From Henriciella aquimarina (GTDB taxonomy: Bacteria; Pseudomonadota; Alphaproteobacteria; Caulobacterales; Hyphomonadaceae), in the NCBI RefSeq assembly GCF_002088975.1, contig NZ_NCST01000019.1, forward strand, positions 1 through 64,000: a stretch of DNA of 64,000 nt, read 5' to 3'. The stretch's first letter is position 1, and each line of letters opens with the position of its first letter. Below are positions 25,015-33,505 of the stretch, one piece after another. Under the pieces are notes generated by a model, which did not search any database, was not told where the DNA came from, and was given only the letters and a program-made list of their open reading frames with translations. The position numbers were made by a program, and so were the translations under genes.

Positions 25015-25386
25015 CTAGCGCCGGCGCCCGCCCAGCATATCCCGAAACGCTTCGAACGTGCCGCGCGCGACTTGCGTCGCGGTCGGCTTGCGCCCCTGGG
25101 CATGGCGGACGAAGTGCACGCAGTTCGAGCCGGTAAGATGATAGTCGTGGCCGAGACGCCGGGTTGCCCGTGAGGGGCCGAGATAGTCATGGCCGGCCTC
25201 TGGTCCGTGATTGGTGATCTCGCGGCCACGGGCAAAGTCGCTCAGCGATTGCGAGACGACCCCGCCATAGCGCCCATTGTTCGAAATCACACGCCCACCC
25301 CAGCTGACGATGCCATAATGGCGAAGCACGCCGCCAAAGCGCACGGAGACACGGTCGCCGGGCCGGTAATCATATCGAGAGTTCAT
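25015..25386 (-). CDS. LRAT-domain-like (NlpC/P60 superfamily) protein
   Basis: A 123-residue protein that looks like a small LRAT domain. The start MNSRYDYRPGDRVSVRF is followed by His in LRHYGIVSWGG (first catalytic His) and GSNCVHFVRHAQ, the Asn-Cys box in which Cys would be the nucleophile. LRAT-type proteins are circularly permuted papain-like enzymes acting as acyltransferases or amidases. No signal peptide. ATG at 25386 is the only family-like start; the frame upstream reads through the next gene's end. It lies 31 bases downstream of the DUF1287 gene, on the same strand. Substrate unknown. Confidence 0.75.
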   Translation of the reverse strand: MNSRYDYRPGDRVSVRFGGVLRHYGIVSWGGRVISNNGRYGGVVSQSLSDFARGREITNHGPEAGHDYLGPSRATRRLGHDYHLTGSNCVHFVRHAQGRKPTATQVARGTFEAFRDMLGGRRR

Positions 25387-25417
25387 CGAAAAACGATATG
25401 TCGCTAAGAGCCAGGCG

Positions 25418-26029
25418 TCAAGCACCTGCCGGATAGAAGCGGAAACGCCGTTCCAGCTCGAAGCGGCCGATGATGCGCTCCTCACGCGCGCCGAGGCCGA
25501 TATTGTGGATCACCAGCGGGTCGCCCCACGGGGACTGTCGGTCGGAGATGATGGCGATGTGAGGCAGGCTCTCATCGACAAGGCAGGTGAGGAGGTCGCC
25601 CGGTTCCCAGTCATTGGTCGGCAGTTCGGTGGCATTGCGGGTGAGCCAGGTTTCCAGATTGGGCACGCGGCGATGGTCGATATTCGTGTCGGGGCGGCGC
25701 AAGCCCCAGGTTTTCGGATAGGCACCGAAATTGGTGCGCATGTCCTCATGGATGGCTTTCTGGAAGTCGAAACCGAAGGCGTCGCGATAGGCGCGGATCA
25801 CGACATCGATGCACACGCCCGTCTCGCGCGGGACGTCGCCGCCGGGATAGGCGAGCGAGACATAGGCCGGATCATAATCGACCGTGACGCCAATCTGGCG
25901 CCGGGCTGCGGCGATGAGGCGGGTCGCCTCGGGAAAGACAGGCCAGCCGGTCTCGGCCGTCGCCAGGGGGAAAAGCGCCATGCCGGTCATCATCACTCTC
26001 CTCGTCGGGTTTTGCGGCGGTTTGCTCAT
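25418..26029 (-). CDS. DUF1287 protein with twin-arginine-like leader
   Basis: About 203 residues. The leader MSKPPQNPTRRVMMTGMALF has Thr-Arg-Arg before a hydrophobic run, resembling a Tat signal, and ends near PLATA. The DUF1287 domain follows: YDPAYVSLAYPGGDVP, ETGVCIDVVIRAYRDAFGFDFQ with the presumed catalytic Cys, and DLLTCLVDESLPHIAIISD with the His. DUF1287 proteins belong to the NlpC/P60-like cysteine hydrolases and may cut peptidoglycan or amide bonds. A shorter start at 25993 has GAGGAG upstream but would remove the n-region of the leader. Tat genes are encoded 8 kb away. The LRAT-like gene follows. Confidence 0.8.
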   Translation of the reverse strand: MSKPPQNPTRRVMMTGMALFPLATAETGWPVFPEATRLIAAARRQIGVTVDYDPAYVSLAYPGGDVPRETGVCIDVVIRAYRDAFGFDFQKAIHEDMRTNFGAYPKTWGLRRPDTNIDHRRVPNLETWLTRNATELPTNDWEPGDLLTCLVDESLPHIAIISDRQSPWGDPLVIHNIGLGAREERIIGRFELERRFRFYPAGA

Positions 26030-26168
26030 CATGGAGCAGAACGCTGCGCCGGGTCTGAGGCGTGATTGTGGCCGCTCCGGGGCTTTTGAAAGCCGTTCAA
26101 CCGGGTAAGAGCAGGGCAATTCGGGCCATGCGACAGAAGGCCTGCTGCCAACATGGCGCGACTGCGCT

Positions 26169-27443
26169 ATGAGGCCGGCCATGCGCACGCCGAAGATTCT
26201 GACGACGATCCGAGAGTATGACCGCGCCCAGTTCCTGGCCGACCTCATGGCCGGGATCACGGTTGCCATGGTGGCAATGCCGCTCAGCCTGGCCATCGCG
26301 ATTGCCTCCGGCGCCGACCCTGCCCAGGGCATTGTCACCGCGATTGTCGGCGGCTTCTTCATCTCGCTGCTTGGCGGCTCGCGCGTACAGATTGGCGGGC
26401 CGACCGGGGCGTTCATTGTCGTTGTCTTCTCGGTGATCGCCGAGCATGGTTATGACGGGCTGGTGCTCGCAACCCTGATGGCCGGCCTTATCCTTCTGGT
26501 GGCGGGCTATTTCAGGGCAGGGCGCCTGATCGCCTTCATTCCGGAGGCGGTCGTCAACGGCTTCACGATCGGCATCGCAATCATCATTGCGACGAGCCAG
26601 CTTAGCGACTTCTTCGGCTTGTCGCCGGGCGAGGTCCCGGCCGACTTTGTTGAAAAGCTGCCTGTGCTCTGGGGCGCGCGCGAGACATTCAGCCCGCATG
26701 CGCTCGGGATTGCGCTGATAACGCTCATCCTCATCATCGTCCTGCGCCGCGCGGCGCCGAAATATCCCGGTCTCATCGTGGCGGTCGGGATCGGATCGGC
26801 GGCGGTTGCCCTGCTGCACTGGCCGGTCGAGACGCTTTACTCGCGCTTCGGGGCGCTGCCGAACCACCTGCCGGTGCCGCACCTGCCGGAGATCAGCTGG
26901 GACCGGATTGTCGAACTCATCCCGTCCGCCATCACCATCGCCTTCCTGGCTGGTGTCGAATCATTGCTTTCGGCCATGGTCGCCGACCGGATGATCGGCG
27001 GGCATCACCGCCCGAATGCGGAGCTGACCGCCCAGGGCGCGGCGAATATCGCGTCTTCGCTGTTCGGCGGCTTGCCGGCAACCGGTGCGATTGCGCGTAC
27101 GGCGACCAATGTCCGTGCCGGCGGGAAGACACCGGTGGCGGGCCTCGTGCATGCGCTGGTCATACTCCTGATCATGCTGGTTGCTGCGCCACTGGCAGGT
27201 TATCTCGCCATGCCGGCGCTCGCGGCGCTGCTGATCATGACCGCCTGGAATATGAGCGAGCCGCACAAGTGGAAGGAATATGCCAGAGGCCGGGCGAGCG
27301 ACATCGTCCTGCTCCTGCTGACGCTCGTTCTGACGGTACTGGTTGACCTGACCGTGGCCATCGGGGTGGGCGTGACCGTCGGCCTGGCCCTGCGGCTCAG
27401 CCGGCGTGACGCCGGCAGCGACTGGAAAACGCCGAAGCGCTAG
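26169..27443 (+). CDS. SulP-family anion transporter without STAS domain
   Basis: A 424-residue inner-membrane protein with about ten or more hydrophobic helices. SulP signs are LADLMAGITVAMVAMPLSLAIA near the N-terminus, RVQIGGPTGAFIVVVF, the long SLLSAMVADRMIGGHHRPNAELTAQG stretch, and LFGGLPATGAIARTATNVRAG. The protein ends after the last membrane segments; the cytoplasmic STAS domain of most SulP proteins is missing. Possible substrates are sulfate or bicarbonate. ATG at 26181 is an alternative start. It is convergent with the YSC84-domain gene, with a terminator hairpin in between. Confidence 0.9.
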   Translation: MRPAMRTPKILTTIREYDRAQFLADLMAGITVAMVAMPLSLAIAIASGADPAQGIVTAIVGGFFISLLGGSRVQIGGPTGAFIVVVFSVIAEHGYDGLVLATLMAGLILLVAGYFRAGRLIAFIPEAVVNGFTIGIAIIIATSQLSDFFGLSPGEVPADFVEKLPVLWGARETFSPHALGIALITLILIIVLRRAAPKYPGLIVAVGIGSAAVALLHWPVETLYSRFGALPNHLPVPHLPEISWDRIVELIPSAITIAFLAGVESLLSAMVADRMIGGHHRPNAELTAQGAANIASSLFGGLPATGAIARTATNVRAGGKTPVAGLVHALVILLIMLVAAPLAGYLAMPALAALLIMTAWNMSEPHKWKEYARGRASDIVLLLLTLVLTVLVDLTVAIGVGVTVGLALRLSRRDAGSDWKTPKR

Positions 27444-27461
27444 GCGGCAACCGCCCAAAAA

Positions 27462-27488
27462 GAAAGGCGCCCGGGAAGGGCGCCTTTC
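27462..27488 (-). terminator. Terminator hairpin between convergent genes
   Basis: Stem GAAAGGCGCCC (27462-27472) with GGGCGCCTTTC (27478-27488) and a 5-base loop. On the minus strand TTTTT follows, so it ends the YSC84-domain transcript. It may also stop sulP transcripts, as only weak T bases follow on the plus strand. Confidence 0.8.
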
Positions 27489-27514
27489 CTGAAGTCCGAA
27501 GCCCCGTGAGCCTC

Positions 27515-28093
27515 TTAGCTTGCATCATCGGTGTCTTCCCAGATGCGCAGGGCGCTCACATTCAGCTCCGCATTGAGCCCGTCAGCTTCCAGCACATAGA
27601 CGAGCGGGTCACCCGTGCTTGCCATGGCGTCGGCATTCTCATCGACCAGCGTGACGCCAGCGGCCGCGCCGGCTTCCCACTTCTGGCCGTTACGAAGTTC
27701 GTCGAGCGACTCCTCGTCGCGGAAGATATAAACCATCGCGGACTCGTCGATCCCGGCCTGCAGGCCGACCGAGGCCTTGCCGATATCGTAATAACCTTCG
27801 ATCTTGTCGTCCACGAACAGAACGCCATCACCGCCGGCACCGCCGACGATCAGGTCTGCTTTCCAGACTTCCGGAAAGACAAGAACGCCCGCGGCGTCGT
27901 CAACGTGCTTGGAGCAGGACTCGGCGATCTGGCGGCACTGCTGCAGGGTTTGCATGGCCTCATGCTTCAGCGGCGTCGCGTCTTCCTGCATGTCCTTGCC
28001 TTCGGCGTTTGCCGAGAGACCGGCAAAGGAAAGCGCCGCTGTGGCGGCTGCGGCAACAGTGGTCTGGCGAATGAGGGATTTGGAAAGGGTCAT
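27515..28093 (-). CDS. Secreted YSC84/SYLF lipid-binding-domain protein
   Basis: A 192-residue protein. Residues 1-30 are a signal peptide (VAAAATAALSFAGLSANA). The rest matches the YSC84 (SYLF) domain: CSKHVDDAAGVLVFPEVWKADLIVGG, GDGVLFVDDKIEGYYDIGKASVGLQAG and EAGAAAGVTLVDENADAM. In eukaryotes this domain binds phosphoinositides; bacterial copies are periplasmic or outer-membrane associated and of unknown role. Two Cys residues near 53 and 60 could pair. A single-gene unit with a terminator after it. The 188 bases upstream, up to the erpA stop, hold no gene. Confidence 0.88.
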   Translation of the reverse strand: MTLSKSLIRQTTVAAAATAALSFAGLSANAEGKDMQEDATPLKHEAMQTLQQCRQIAESCSKHVDDAAGVLVFPEVWKADLIVGGAGGDGVLFVDDKIEGYYDIGKASVGLQAGIDESAMVYIFRDEESLDELRNGQKWEAGAAAGVTLVDENADAMASTGDPLVYVLEADGLNAELNVSALRIWEDTDDAS

Positions 28094-28281
28094 AAAATAT
28101 CCTCCTGAAAATCAGATGTCTTCAGCATCGAAAGGCAATCTGCGTCCCGCGATGCTTGATGCAGGAATCAATTGCTCCCTTCCGGTATCGTTCCAAGATC
28201 CGGTGGAGGAATGTCAGGGGGATAGGCTGGGAAGAGCCTGTGGCGGGCCTGAGCTGAGCGCCGCAGCCCGCACAAGCTGGA

Positions 28282-28608
28282 CTACAGCGAAAAGCTCGTC
28301 CCGCAGCCGCAGGCCGCCGTGGCGTTCGGATTGTTGATCGTGAAGGCTGCGCCGATCAGCTCGGTCGAGAAATCGATTTCCGAGCCGCGCATGAATTCCA
28401 GGCTCATCTCGTCGATCAGGACCTGCGCGCCGTCGCGCTCGACCACAATGTCGTCGTCATTCTTCGTATCTTCGAGATCGAACTTGTAGGAAAAGCCCGA
28501 ACAGCCACCACCTTCAACAGAGACGCGAAGGAAGTCTTTGTCGGACTGTTTCGCCAGAATCGCCTTAATGCGCTTGGCAGCCGAAGGAGAAAGGGTCACG
28601 TCGCTCAT
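28282..28608 (-). CDS. erpA: Iron-sulfur cluster insertion protein, ErpA/IscA family
   Basis: A 108-residue A-type carrier. The three cluster-binding cysteines are Cys36 (GGGCSGF) and Cys100 and Cys102 in the C-terminal CGCGTSFSL. It passes 4Fe-4S or 2Fe-2S clusters from the assembly scaffold to target enzymes. The start MSDVTLSPSAAKRIKAI is family-like. In alphaproteobacteria the ErpA-type gene usually sits beside dgt, as here. Its start codon overlaps the dgt start inside a single CATG on opposite strands, so each gene's promoter must lie within the other's coding region. Confidence 0.92.
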   Translation of the reverse strand: MSDVTLSPSAAKRIKAILAKQSDKDFLRVSVEGGGCSGFSYKFDLEDTKNDDDIVVERDGAQVLIDEMSLEFMRGSEIDFSTELIGAAFTINNPNATAACGCGTSFSL

Positions 28609-29809
28609 GGCTTACAAGATAGGAAAGCCTGTGCTTCCAGAAAAGAGATCAGTGTTTGCGACGCTGTGGGAAAATTCCCGCGGGCGCTTTCACGATGAGC
28701 CGGATTCTGCGACCCGTACGCCGTTTCAGCGGGATCGCGACCGGATCATCCACTCCTCTGGCTTCCGGCGTCTGAAGCAGAAGACGCAGGTTTTTGTCGC
28801 CCATGAGGGCGATCATTACCGCACGCGGCTGACGCATTCGCTGGAAGTCTCCCAGATTGCCCGCTCGGTCGCCCGCCGTCTCGGCGTGGACGAGGATCTC
28901 GCCGAAGCCATGGCACTGGCCCACGATCTCGGTCATCCGCCCTTCGGCCATGCCGGCGAGGACCAGCTGGATGCCTGCATGGAAGGCTATGAGGGGTTCG
29001 ACCACAATGCGCAGACCCTGCGCGTTGTGACCCGGCTCGAGCAGCGCTACCCGACCTTTGACGGGCTGAACCTGACCTGGGAGATGCTCGAGGGGCTGGT
29101 GAAGCATAATGGCCCGCTGGTGACGAAGGACACACCTGTCGCCGCGCTGCCGGCCGCCTTCCGGGACTTTCCGCCGCTTGAAAAGCTGGAGCTCGACCAG
29201 TTCGCCGGGCCGGAAGCCCAGATCGCCGCACTGGCGGACGATATTGCCTATAACAATCACGACATCGATGACGGGATCGCCGCCGGCCTGTTCACGATTG
29301 ATGACATGCTGGACATTCCGCTGGTCGGCGATGTGTTCCGCGCAGTGCGCGAGGAGTATCCCGTCCTCGACACCCAGCGCACCGTTTATGAGGCGGTCCG
29401 GCGCCTTATCGGTTTCTGGATCGACGATCTCTGCAATGAGACGCTGAGGCGGGTGGAAAAGCATAATCCGGGTTCGGCGGCTGAAGTGCGAGCCCTGCCG
29501 GAGCCGCTCGTCGCCTTCTCCGATGAGTTCGACCGTCAGCAGCGTGCGCTGAGGGCCTTCCTCTTCGAGCGCATGTATAAGCACTACAAGGTCAACCGCA
29601 TGCGCAGCCAGGCCAAGCGCGTGCTGAAGGAGCTGTTCGACCTGTTCCTCGAAGAGCCGGACATCCTGCCGCCGCCGCTGCGTCAGGACGCGGAGCAGGC
29701 CCCGCAGGACCGTCGGGCCCGGCTTGTCTGCGACTACATTGCGGGAATGACAGACAATTATGCTATCGACCTGCATCGCAAGGTCTTCAATCTGGAAAGC
29801 ATGATCTGA
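28607..29809 (+). CDS. dgt: Deoxyguanosinetriphosphate triphosphohydrolase-like protein
   Basis: A 400-residue HD-domain enzyme. The N-terminal part has SATRTPFQRDRDRIIHSSGFRRLKQKTQVF. The metal-binding HD motif uses His77 (RLTHSLEVSQ), His106-Asp107 (ALAHDLGHPPFGHAGE) and a later Asp in DDIAYNNHDIDDGI. It cleaves dNTPs to nucleoside and triphosphate and may tune nucleotide pools. ATG at 28607 overlaps the erpA start; a GTG at 28631 with AGGAAA 5 bases upstream is a good alternative and would remove 8 residues. The SPOR gene follows after 88 bases; the usual argS between them is missing here. Confidence 0.93.
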   Translation: MAYKIGKPVLPEKRSVFATLWENSRGRFHDEPDSATRTPFQRDRDRIIHSSGFRRLKQKTQVFVAHEGDHYRTRLTHSLEVSQIARSVARRLGVDEDLAEAMALAHDLGHPPFGHAGEDQLDACMEGYEGFDHNAQTLRVVTRLEQRYPTFDGLNLTWEMLEGLVKHNGPLVTKDTPVAALPAAFRDFPPLEKLELDQFAGPEAQIAALADDIAYNNHDIDDGIAAGLFTIDDMLDIPLVGDVFRAVREEYPVLDTQRTVYEAVRRLIGFWIDDLCNETLRRVEKHNPGSAAEVRALPEPLVAFSDEFDRQQRALRAFLFERMYKHYKVNRMRSQAKRVLKELFDLFLEEPDILPPPLRQDAEQAPQDRRARLVCDYIAGMTDNYAIDLHRKVFNLESMI

Positions 29810-29817
29810 TCTCAGCG

Positions 29818-29835
29818 CGGTCTGTCGCCAGACCG
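29818..29835 (+). terminator. Hairpin after dgt, weak terminator
   Basis: CGGTCTG-TCGC-CAGACCG gives a perfect 7-base-pair stem with a tetraloop, 8 bases after the dgt stop. No T run follows, so termination would be weak or Rho-aided. Confidence 0.4.
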
Positions 29836-29897
29836 ATTCAGCCAGCGTTAACGAAGCGCCCCTTAATCTTAACCAAAACGACCATCATCAGGGGCAG

Positions 29898-30782
29898 ATG
29901 ACCAGAATGAGCAATCGTAACCGTGAATATGAAGTCGGGCCTTATGAGGAAGAATACCGGGGCTTCGAGATCCGTGATGACGAGACCGCGCGCGGCCCAT
30001 TGATCCTCGCGCTGGCGATTGGAGTGCTAATCGTCTTTGCCGGTGTTGTCTGGAACACCTACCGGCAGGGGATACGTCCGCAGGACGGCGCACTGCCCAT
30101 GGTGACCGCCGAGGCGCAGCCTTATAAGCGCGTGCCGGATGACCGCGGCGGCGTCGAGATCGACGATCTCGACCGTCGGCTCTACGACGTGATCGACGGT
30201 ACCAGCCGAGGGCCTGAGCCCACAAAGGTCTCGGATGCAAGCCAGGGCTTTCTGCAGGGCGGCCCGCCGCAGGATTTGCGCCCGGGAACGTCTGGCGACA
30301 AGGCCGCCGCCAGTGAGACGGCGCCGGATGTGCCGCCAGCCCCGCCTGTGGGCGAATCGGCAGCACAAGACACCAGCAAGCCGGCTTCCCCGGTCACGCG
30401 CACCGATCTGGCCGAACAAACCGAAGCGCCGGCCGAGCCCGTTCAGACAGCTTCCGTGAGTGAAGCTCCAGCGCAGGAACCGGCCGCTCAACCGGAACCA
30501 GCCTCCCGCTTTGCGTTTGCGCCGGGTGGCCAGTATGTTGTGCAGATATCAGCGCTTCGCAGTGAAGCGGCCGCCGCCGATGCCTGGAAGACGGCGCGGC
30601 GGAAGAATCCGGATATCTTCAGAGGAGCGAGCATGTCCATCGAACGGGCCGATCTGGGCGCCAAGGGCGTCTTCTACCGCCTGCGGGCCGGGGCCTTCGG
30701 TTCGCGCGACACCGCCTCGACCTTCTGCGATGCCTACAAGGCTGAAGGCGGCGACTGCATCGTGGTGCGCGATACCGCATGA
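29898..30782 (+). CDS. SPOR-domain membrane protein
   Basis: A 294-residue protein. A cytoplasmic acidic N-terminus is followed by one membrane helix at about residues 35-52 (LILALAIGVLIVFAGVVW). Then comes a long Pro/Ala/Glu-rich periplasmic linker, and from about residue 210 a SPOR domain (GQYVVQISALRSEAAAADAWK, FYRLRAGAFGSRDTASTFC). SPOR domains bind denuded septal peptidoglycan, so the protein should act at the division site. It overlaps nagZ by 4 bases (ATGA). ATG at 29907 is an alternative start. It heads the nagZ-scpA-scpB operon. Confidence 0.9.
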   Translation: MTRMSNRNREYEVGPYEEEYRGFEIRDDETARGPLILALAIGVLIVFAGVVWNTYRQGIRPQDGALPMVTAEAQPYKRVPDDRGGVEIDDLDRRLYDVIDGTSRGPEPTKVSDASQGFLQGGPPQDLRPGTSGDKAAASETAPDVPPAPPVGESAAQDTSKPASPVTRTDLAEQTEAPAEPVQTASVSEAPAQEPAAQPEPASRFAFAPGGQYVVQISALRSEAAAADAWKTARRKNPDIFRGASMSIERADLGAKGVFYRLRAGAFGSRDTASTFCDAYKAEGGDCIVVRDTA

Positions 30783-31822
30783 CGAACAAGGCCTGTATCC
30801 TTAGCGTTTCCGGAGCGGAGCTGCTTCGTGAGGAGGCGGCCCTTCTGGCCGATCACAAGCCATGGGGCATGATCCTGATGGGGCGCTCCTGTGTCTCGAA
30901 GCAGCAGGTCGCACAGCTCGTTGAGGATATCTGGGACGCGGTCGGCCGCGAAATTCTTGTCTTCATCGACCAGGAAGGCGGGCGGGTCGCGCGCCTGAAG
31001 GCGCCGGAATGGCCGCTCTTTCCGGCTGGCCGTGTCTATGGAGACCTTTACGACGCCGATCCGGAAAAGGGGCTGCAGGCCGTCTGGCTCGGCCACCGGC
31101 TGATGGCGCATGAGCTGGCGGCCATGGGGCTTCATGCCGATTGCGCGCCGGTATGCGACCTGCCGCAGCCAGGGGCCCATGATGTCATCGGCGACCGGGC
31201 TTTCGGCGTCGATCCCGACAAGGTGGGCGCGCTGGCAAAGGCCGCCCTCAAGGGGCTGGAGGATGGCGGTGTCGCCGGTGTGATCAAGCACATCCCCGGT
31301 CATGGCCGCTCCATGGCCGACAGCCATATGGAGCTGCCGCGGGTAACGGCGGACGAGAGTGAACTCGCCTCGGACTTTGCCGCCTTTGCCCATGTGGCCG
31401 ATGCGCCGATGGCGATGACGGCCCATATTGCCTATGACCATTTCGACGCCGGCAAGGCGGCCACAGTTTCCCACAAGATGATTCAGGAAGTCATTCGATG
31501 CCGAATCGGGTTTGATGGTCTTCTGATGACGGATGATCTCGGCATGAAGGCCCTGGGGGGCTCTCTGACAGACCGTGCCCACGCCTCGATCGCGGCGGGC
31601 TGCGATGTGCTGCTGCATTGCTCCGGTTTCCTGACCGAGCCCGATGCCATTTTGGCCGAAATGACGGAAGTGGCCGAAGCCGCGCCAATGCTCGACGACA
31701 AGGCGCTTGAGCGTGCGGAAGCGGCCGAAGAGGCCTCCAAACGCGCAATCGCCTTTGATGCCGAGGCCGGTTGGGTAGAGTTCAGGGCGCTGATCCCTGA
31801 TGTGGGGGCCACTCACGCATGA
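30779..31822 (+). CDS. nagZ: Beta-N-acetylhexosaminidase NagZ
   Basis: A 347-residue glycoside hydrolase family 3 enzyme of the cytoplasm. It removes GlcNAc from muropeptides in peptidoglycan recycling. Signs are VFIDQEGGRVARL, the substrate loop KHIPGHGRSMADSH (residues 170-183, with the catalytic His), and LLMTDDLGMKAL with the nucleophile Asp. Length matches the bacterial NagZ family. It overlaps the SPOR gene and scpA by 4 bases at each end, so all three are translationally coupled. Confidence 0.94.
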   Translation: MTNKACILSVSGAELLREEAALLADHKPWGMILMGRSCVSKQQVAQLVEDIWDAVGREILVFIDQEGGRVARLKAPEWPLFPAGRVYGDLYDADPEKGLQAVWLGHRLMAHELAAMGLHADCAPVCDLPQPGAHDVIGDRAFGVDPDKVGALAKAALKGLEDGGVAGVIKHIPGHGRSMADSHMELPRVTADESELASDFAAFAHVADAPMAMTAHIAYDHFDAGKAATVSHKMIQEVIRCRIGFDGLLMTDDLGMKALGGSLTDRAHASIAAGCDVLLHCSGFLTEPDAILAEMTEVAEAAPMLDDKALERAEAAEEASKRAIAFDAEAGWVEFRALIPDVGATHA

Positions 31823-32640
31823 GCCTTGAACTTGTCTCCAACGACCTCATCGAACGCGACGAGGACATCGACACCGAGGACATGTTCTCGGTCGATGTGG
31901 ATGGCTATGAAGGCCCGCTCCATCTGCTGCTCGATCTGGCCCGCAAGCAGAAGGTCGACCTGCTCAAGGTCTCCATGCTGGAACTGGCAAACCAGTATCT
32001 GGGCTTCATCGAGGATGCGCGCCAGAAGCGCATAGACCTTGCGGCCGACTATCTGCTGATGGCCGCCTGGCTGGCATTCATGAAGTCGCGCCTGCTGTTG
32101 CCGAAGCCGGAGAAGGCGGAGGCCGATGAGGTCGATGGCGAGCAGATGGCGGCGCGTCTGGCCTTCCGCCTGAAACGGCTCGACGCGATGCGTGAGGCTG
32201 GCGACCAGCTCATGGATCTGGCCCAGCTCGGCCAGGATGTGTTTGTCCGGGGCGATCCGGAAAAGCCGCGGGTCGTCAAGCAGACTGAATACGACACAAC
32301 CCTCTGGCACCTGATGCAGGCCTTTGGCGGCATCCGCCAGCGCCGGGAAGAGGCCGCACCACACAGGATCGAGCATCAGTACGTTCTGCCGCTCGAACAT
32401 GCCCGCGACTCGCTCAAATCGCTGTCGAAGATGATCGATGACTGGGCAAGCCTCGATGTCATTGGTGAAAAGATGCGCGATATTGCCGGCGATGTGCCGC
32501 CGCGCTCGGTCACGGCCAGTGTGTTTTCAGCTGCGCTCGAACTTGCCCGCGACGGTGACGTTGAGCTGCGTCAGGACCAGCATTTTTCGCCGCTCTATCT
32601 GCGCGGCAGTCGGGAAGACAGGGGAGGGCTCCACGCATGA
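31819..32640 (+). CDS. scpA: Segregation and condensation protein A
   Basis: A 273-residue kleisin. The N-terminal FSVDVDGYEGPLHLLLDLARKQKVDLLKVSMLELANQYL is the conserved ScpA start, which contacts the SMC head-proximal coiled coil. A middle linker and the C-terminal winged-helix part (VTASVFSAALELARDGDVELRQDQHFSPLYLR) bind the SMC head. It works with SMC and ScpB in chromosome organisation. It overlaps nagZ and scpB by 4 bases each. Confidence 0.95.
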   Translation: MSLELVSNDLIERDEDIDTEDMFSVDVDGYEGPLHLLLDLARKQKVDLLKVSMLELANQYLGFIEDARQKRIDLAADYLLMAAWLAFMKSRLLLPKPEKAEADEVDGEQMAARLAFRLKRLDAMREAGDQLMDLAQLGQDVFVRGDPEKPRVVKQTEYDTTLWHLMQAFGGIRQRREEAAPHRIEHQYVLPLEHARDSLKSLSKMIDDWASLDVIGEKMRDIAGDVPPRSVTASVFSAALELARDGDVELRQDQHFSPLYLRGSREDRGGLHA

Positions 32641-33431
32641 ACGCAATACCCCAGATGAAGAACGACGAAGAAGACGACGCGCCCGACGATATCCGCAAGG
32701 CCGTGCGCCAGCTCTCCTTTGCCTATCGCCGCTCCGCCGAGACGCTTTCGGAAACCGCCGATGGCGATGTCGATGCCAGTGCCGAGGCACTGCGCCGGGC
32801 CGAAGCCATCCTGTTTGCGGCCGGCGAGCCGCTGTCGGCCGATCAGATTGCCGAAGCCCTGCCGCAGGAGGCCGATGCCGCTCAGGTCCTCATGTCGCTC
32901 AAGGCGGCTTATTCCCATCGCGGCGTGAACCTCGTCGAGGTCGCCGGCAAGTGGCGCTTCCAGACAGCCGAAGACCTCTCCTATCTCTTCGTCGAGGAAC
33001 GTCACGAGCAGAAGAAACTTTCCCAGGCCGCGCTCGAGACGCTCGCCATCATTGCCTATGGCCAGCCTGTGACGCGTGCCGAGATCGAGGCCGTGCGCGG
33101 TGTCGCCGTCTCCAAGGGGACGATCGACCAGCTGATGGAAGCCGAATGGGTGCGCATCAAGGGCCGGCGCAAGACGCCGGGCCGGCCGGTCACCTATGGC
33201 ACGACCGACACCTTCCTTGAGCATTTCGGGCTGGAGAGCCTTGAGCTTCTGCCGGGCCGGGCCGAGCTCGAAGCCGGCGGCCTGCTGTCGGATGTTGTGC
33301 CGGATGACTTCGATCCGAGCGAAATGGAATTGCCGCTGCGTGATCTAGACGCGCCTACAAGTCATGCAGATGAGGACGAAAACGCCGCATTCATGACAGA
33401 TTTCATGGACAGCGAGGATGAGGCGGACTAG
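32637..33431 (+). CDS. scpB: Segregation and condensation protein B
   Basis: A 264-residue protein with two winged-helix domains. AEAILFAAGEPLSADQIAEALP marks the first domain and LSQAALETLAIIAYGQPVTRAEIEAVRGVAVSKGTIDQL the second, followed by GRPVTYGTTDTFLEHFGLESLELLP. An N-terminal acidic extension of about 40 residues and an acidic C-terminal tail (DEDENAAFMTDFMDSEDEAD-like) are common in alphaproteobacteria. It forms dimers that bind ScpA within the SMC complex. It overlaps scpA by 4 bases; tatA follows after 74 bases. Confidence 0.95.
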   Translation: MNAIPQMKNDEEDDAPDDIRKAVRQLSFAYRRSAETLSETADGDVDASAEALRRAEAILFAAGEPLSADQIAEALPQEADAAQVLMSLKAAYSHRGVNLVEVAGKWRFQTAEDLSYLFVEERHEQKKLSQAALETLAIIAYGQPVTRAEIEAVRGVAVSKGTIDQLMEAEWVRIKGRRKTPGRPVTYGTTDTFLEHFGLESLELLPGRAELEAGGLLSDVVPDDFDPSEMELPLRDLDAPTSHADEDENAAFMTDFMDSEDEAD

Positions 33432-33505
33432 GCGATCTACAGGCGCTCCCATTGAGCCGGGCGCCTCACGGCGCTATTTTAGCCTAGTCTGACCGGAGTA
33501 TACTC

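Noticed and set aside
29836-29897. CtrA site (TTAA-N7-TTAA) before the SPOR gene
   Set aside because: Several TTAA words occur here, but with spacers of 11 and 2 bases, not 7.
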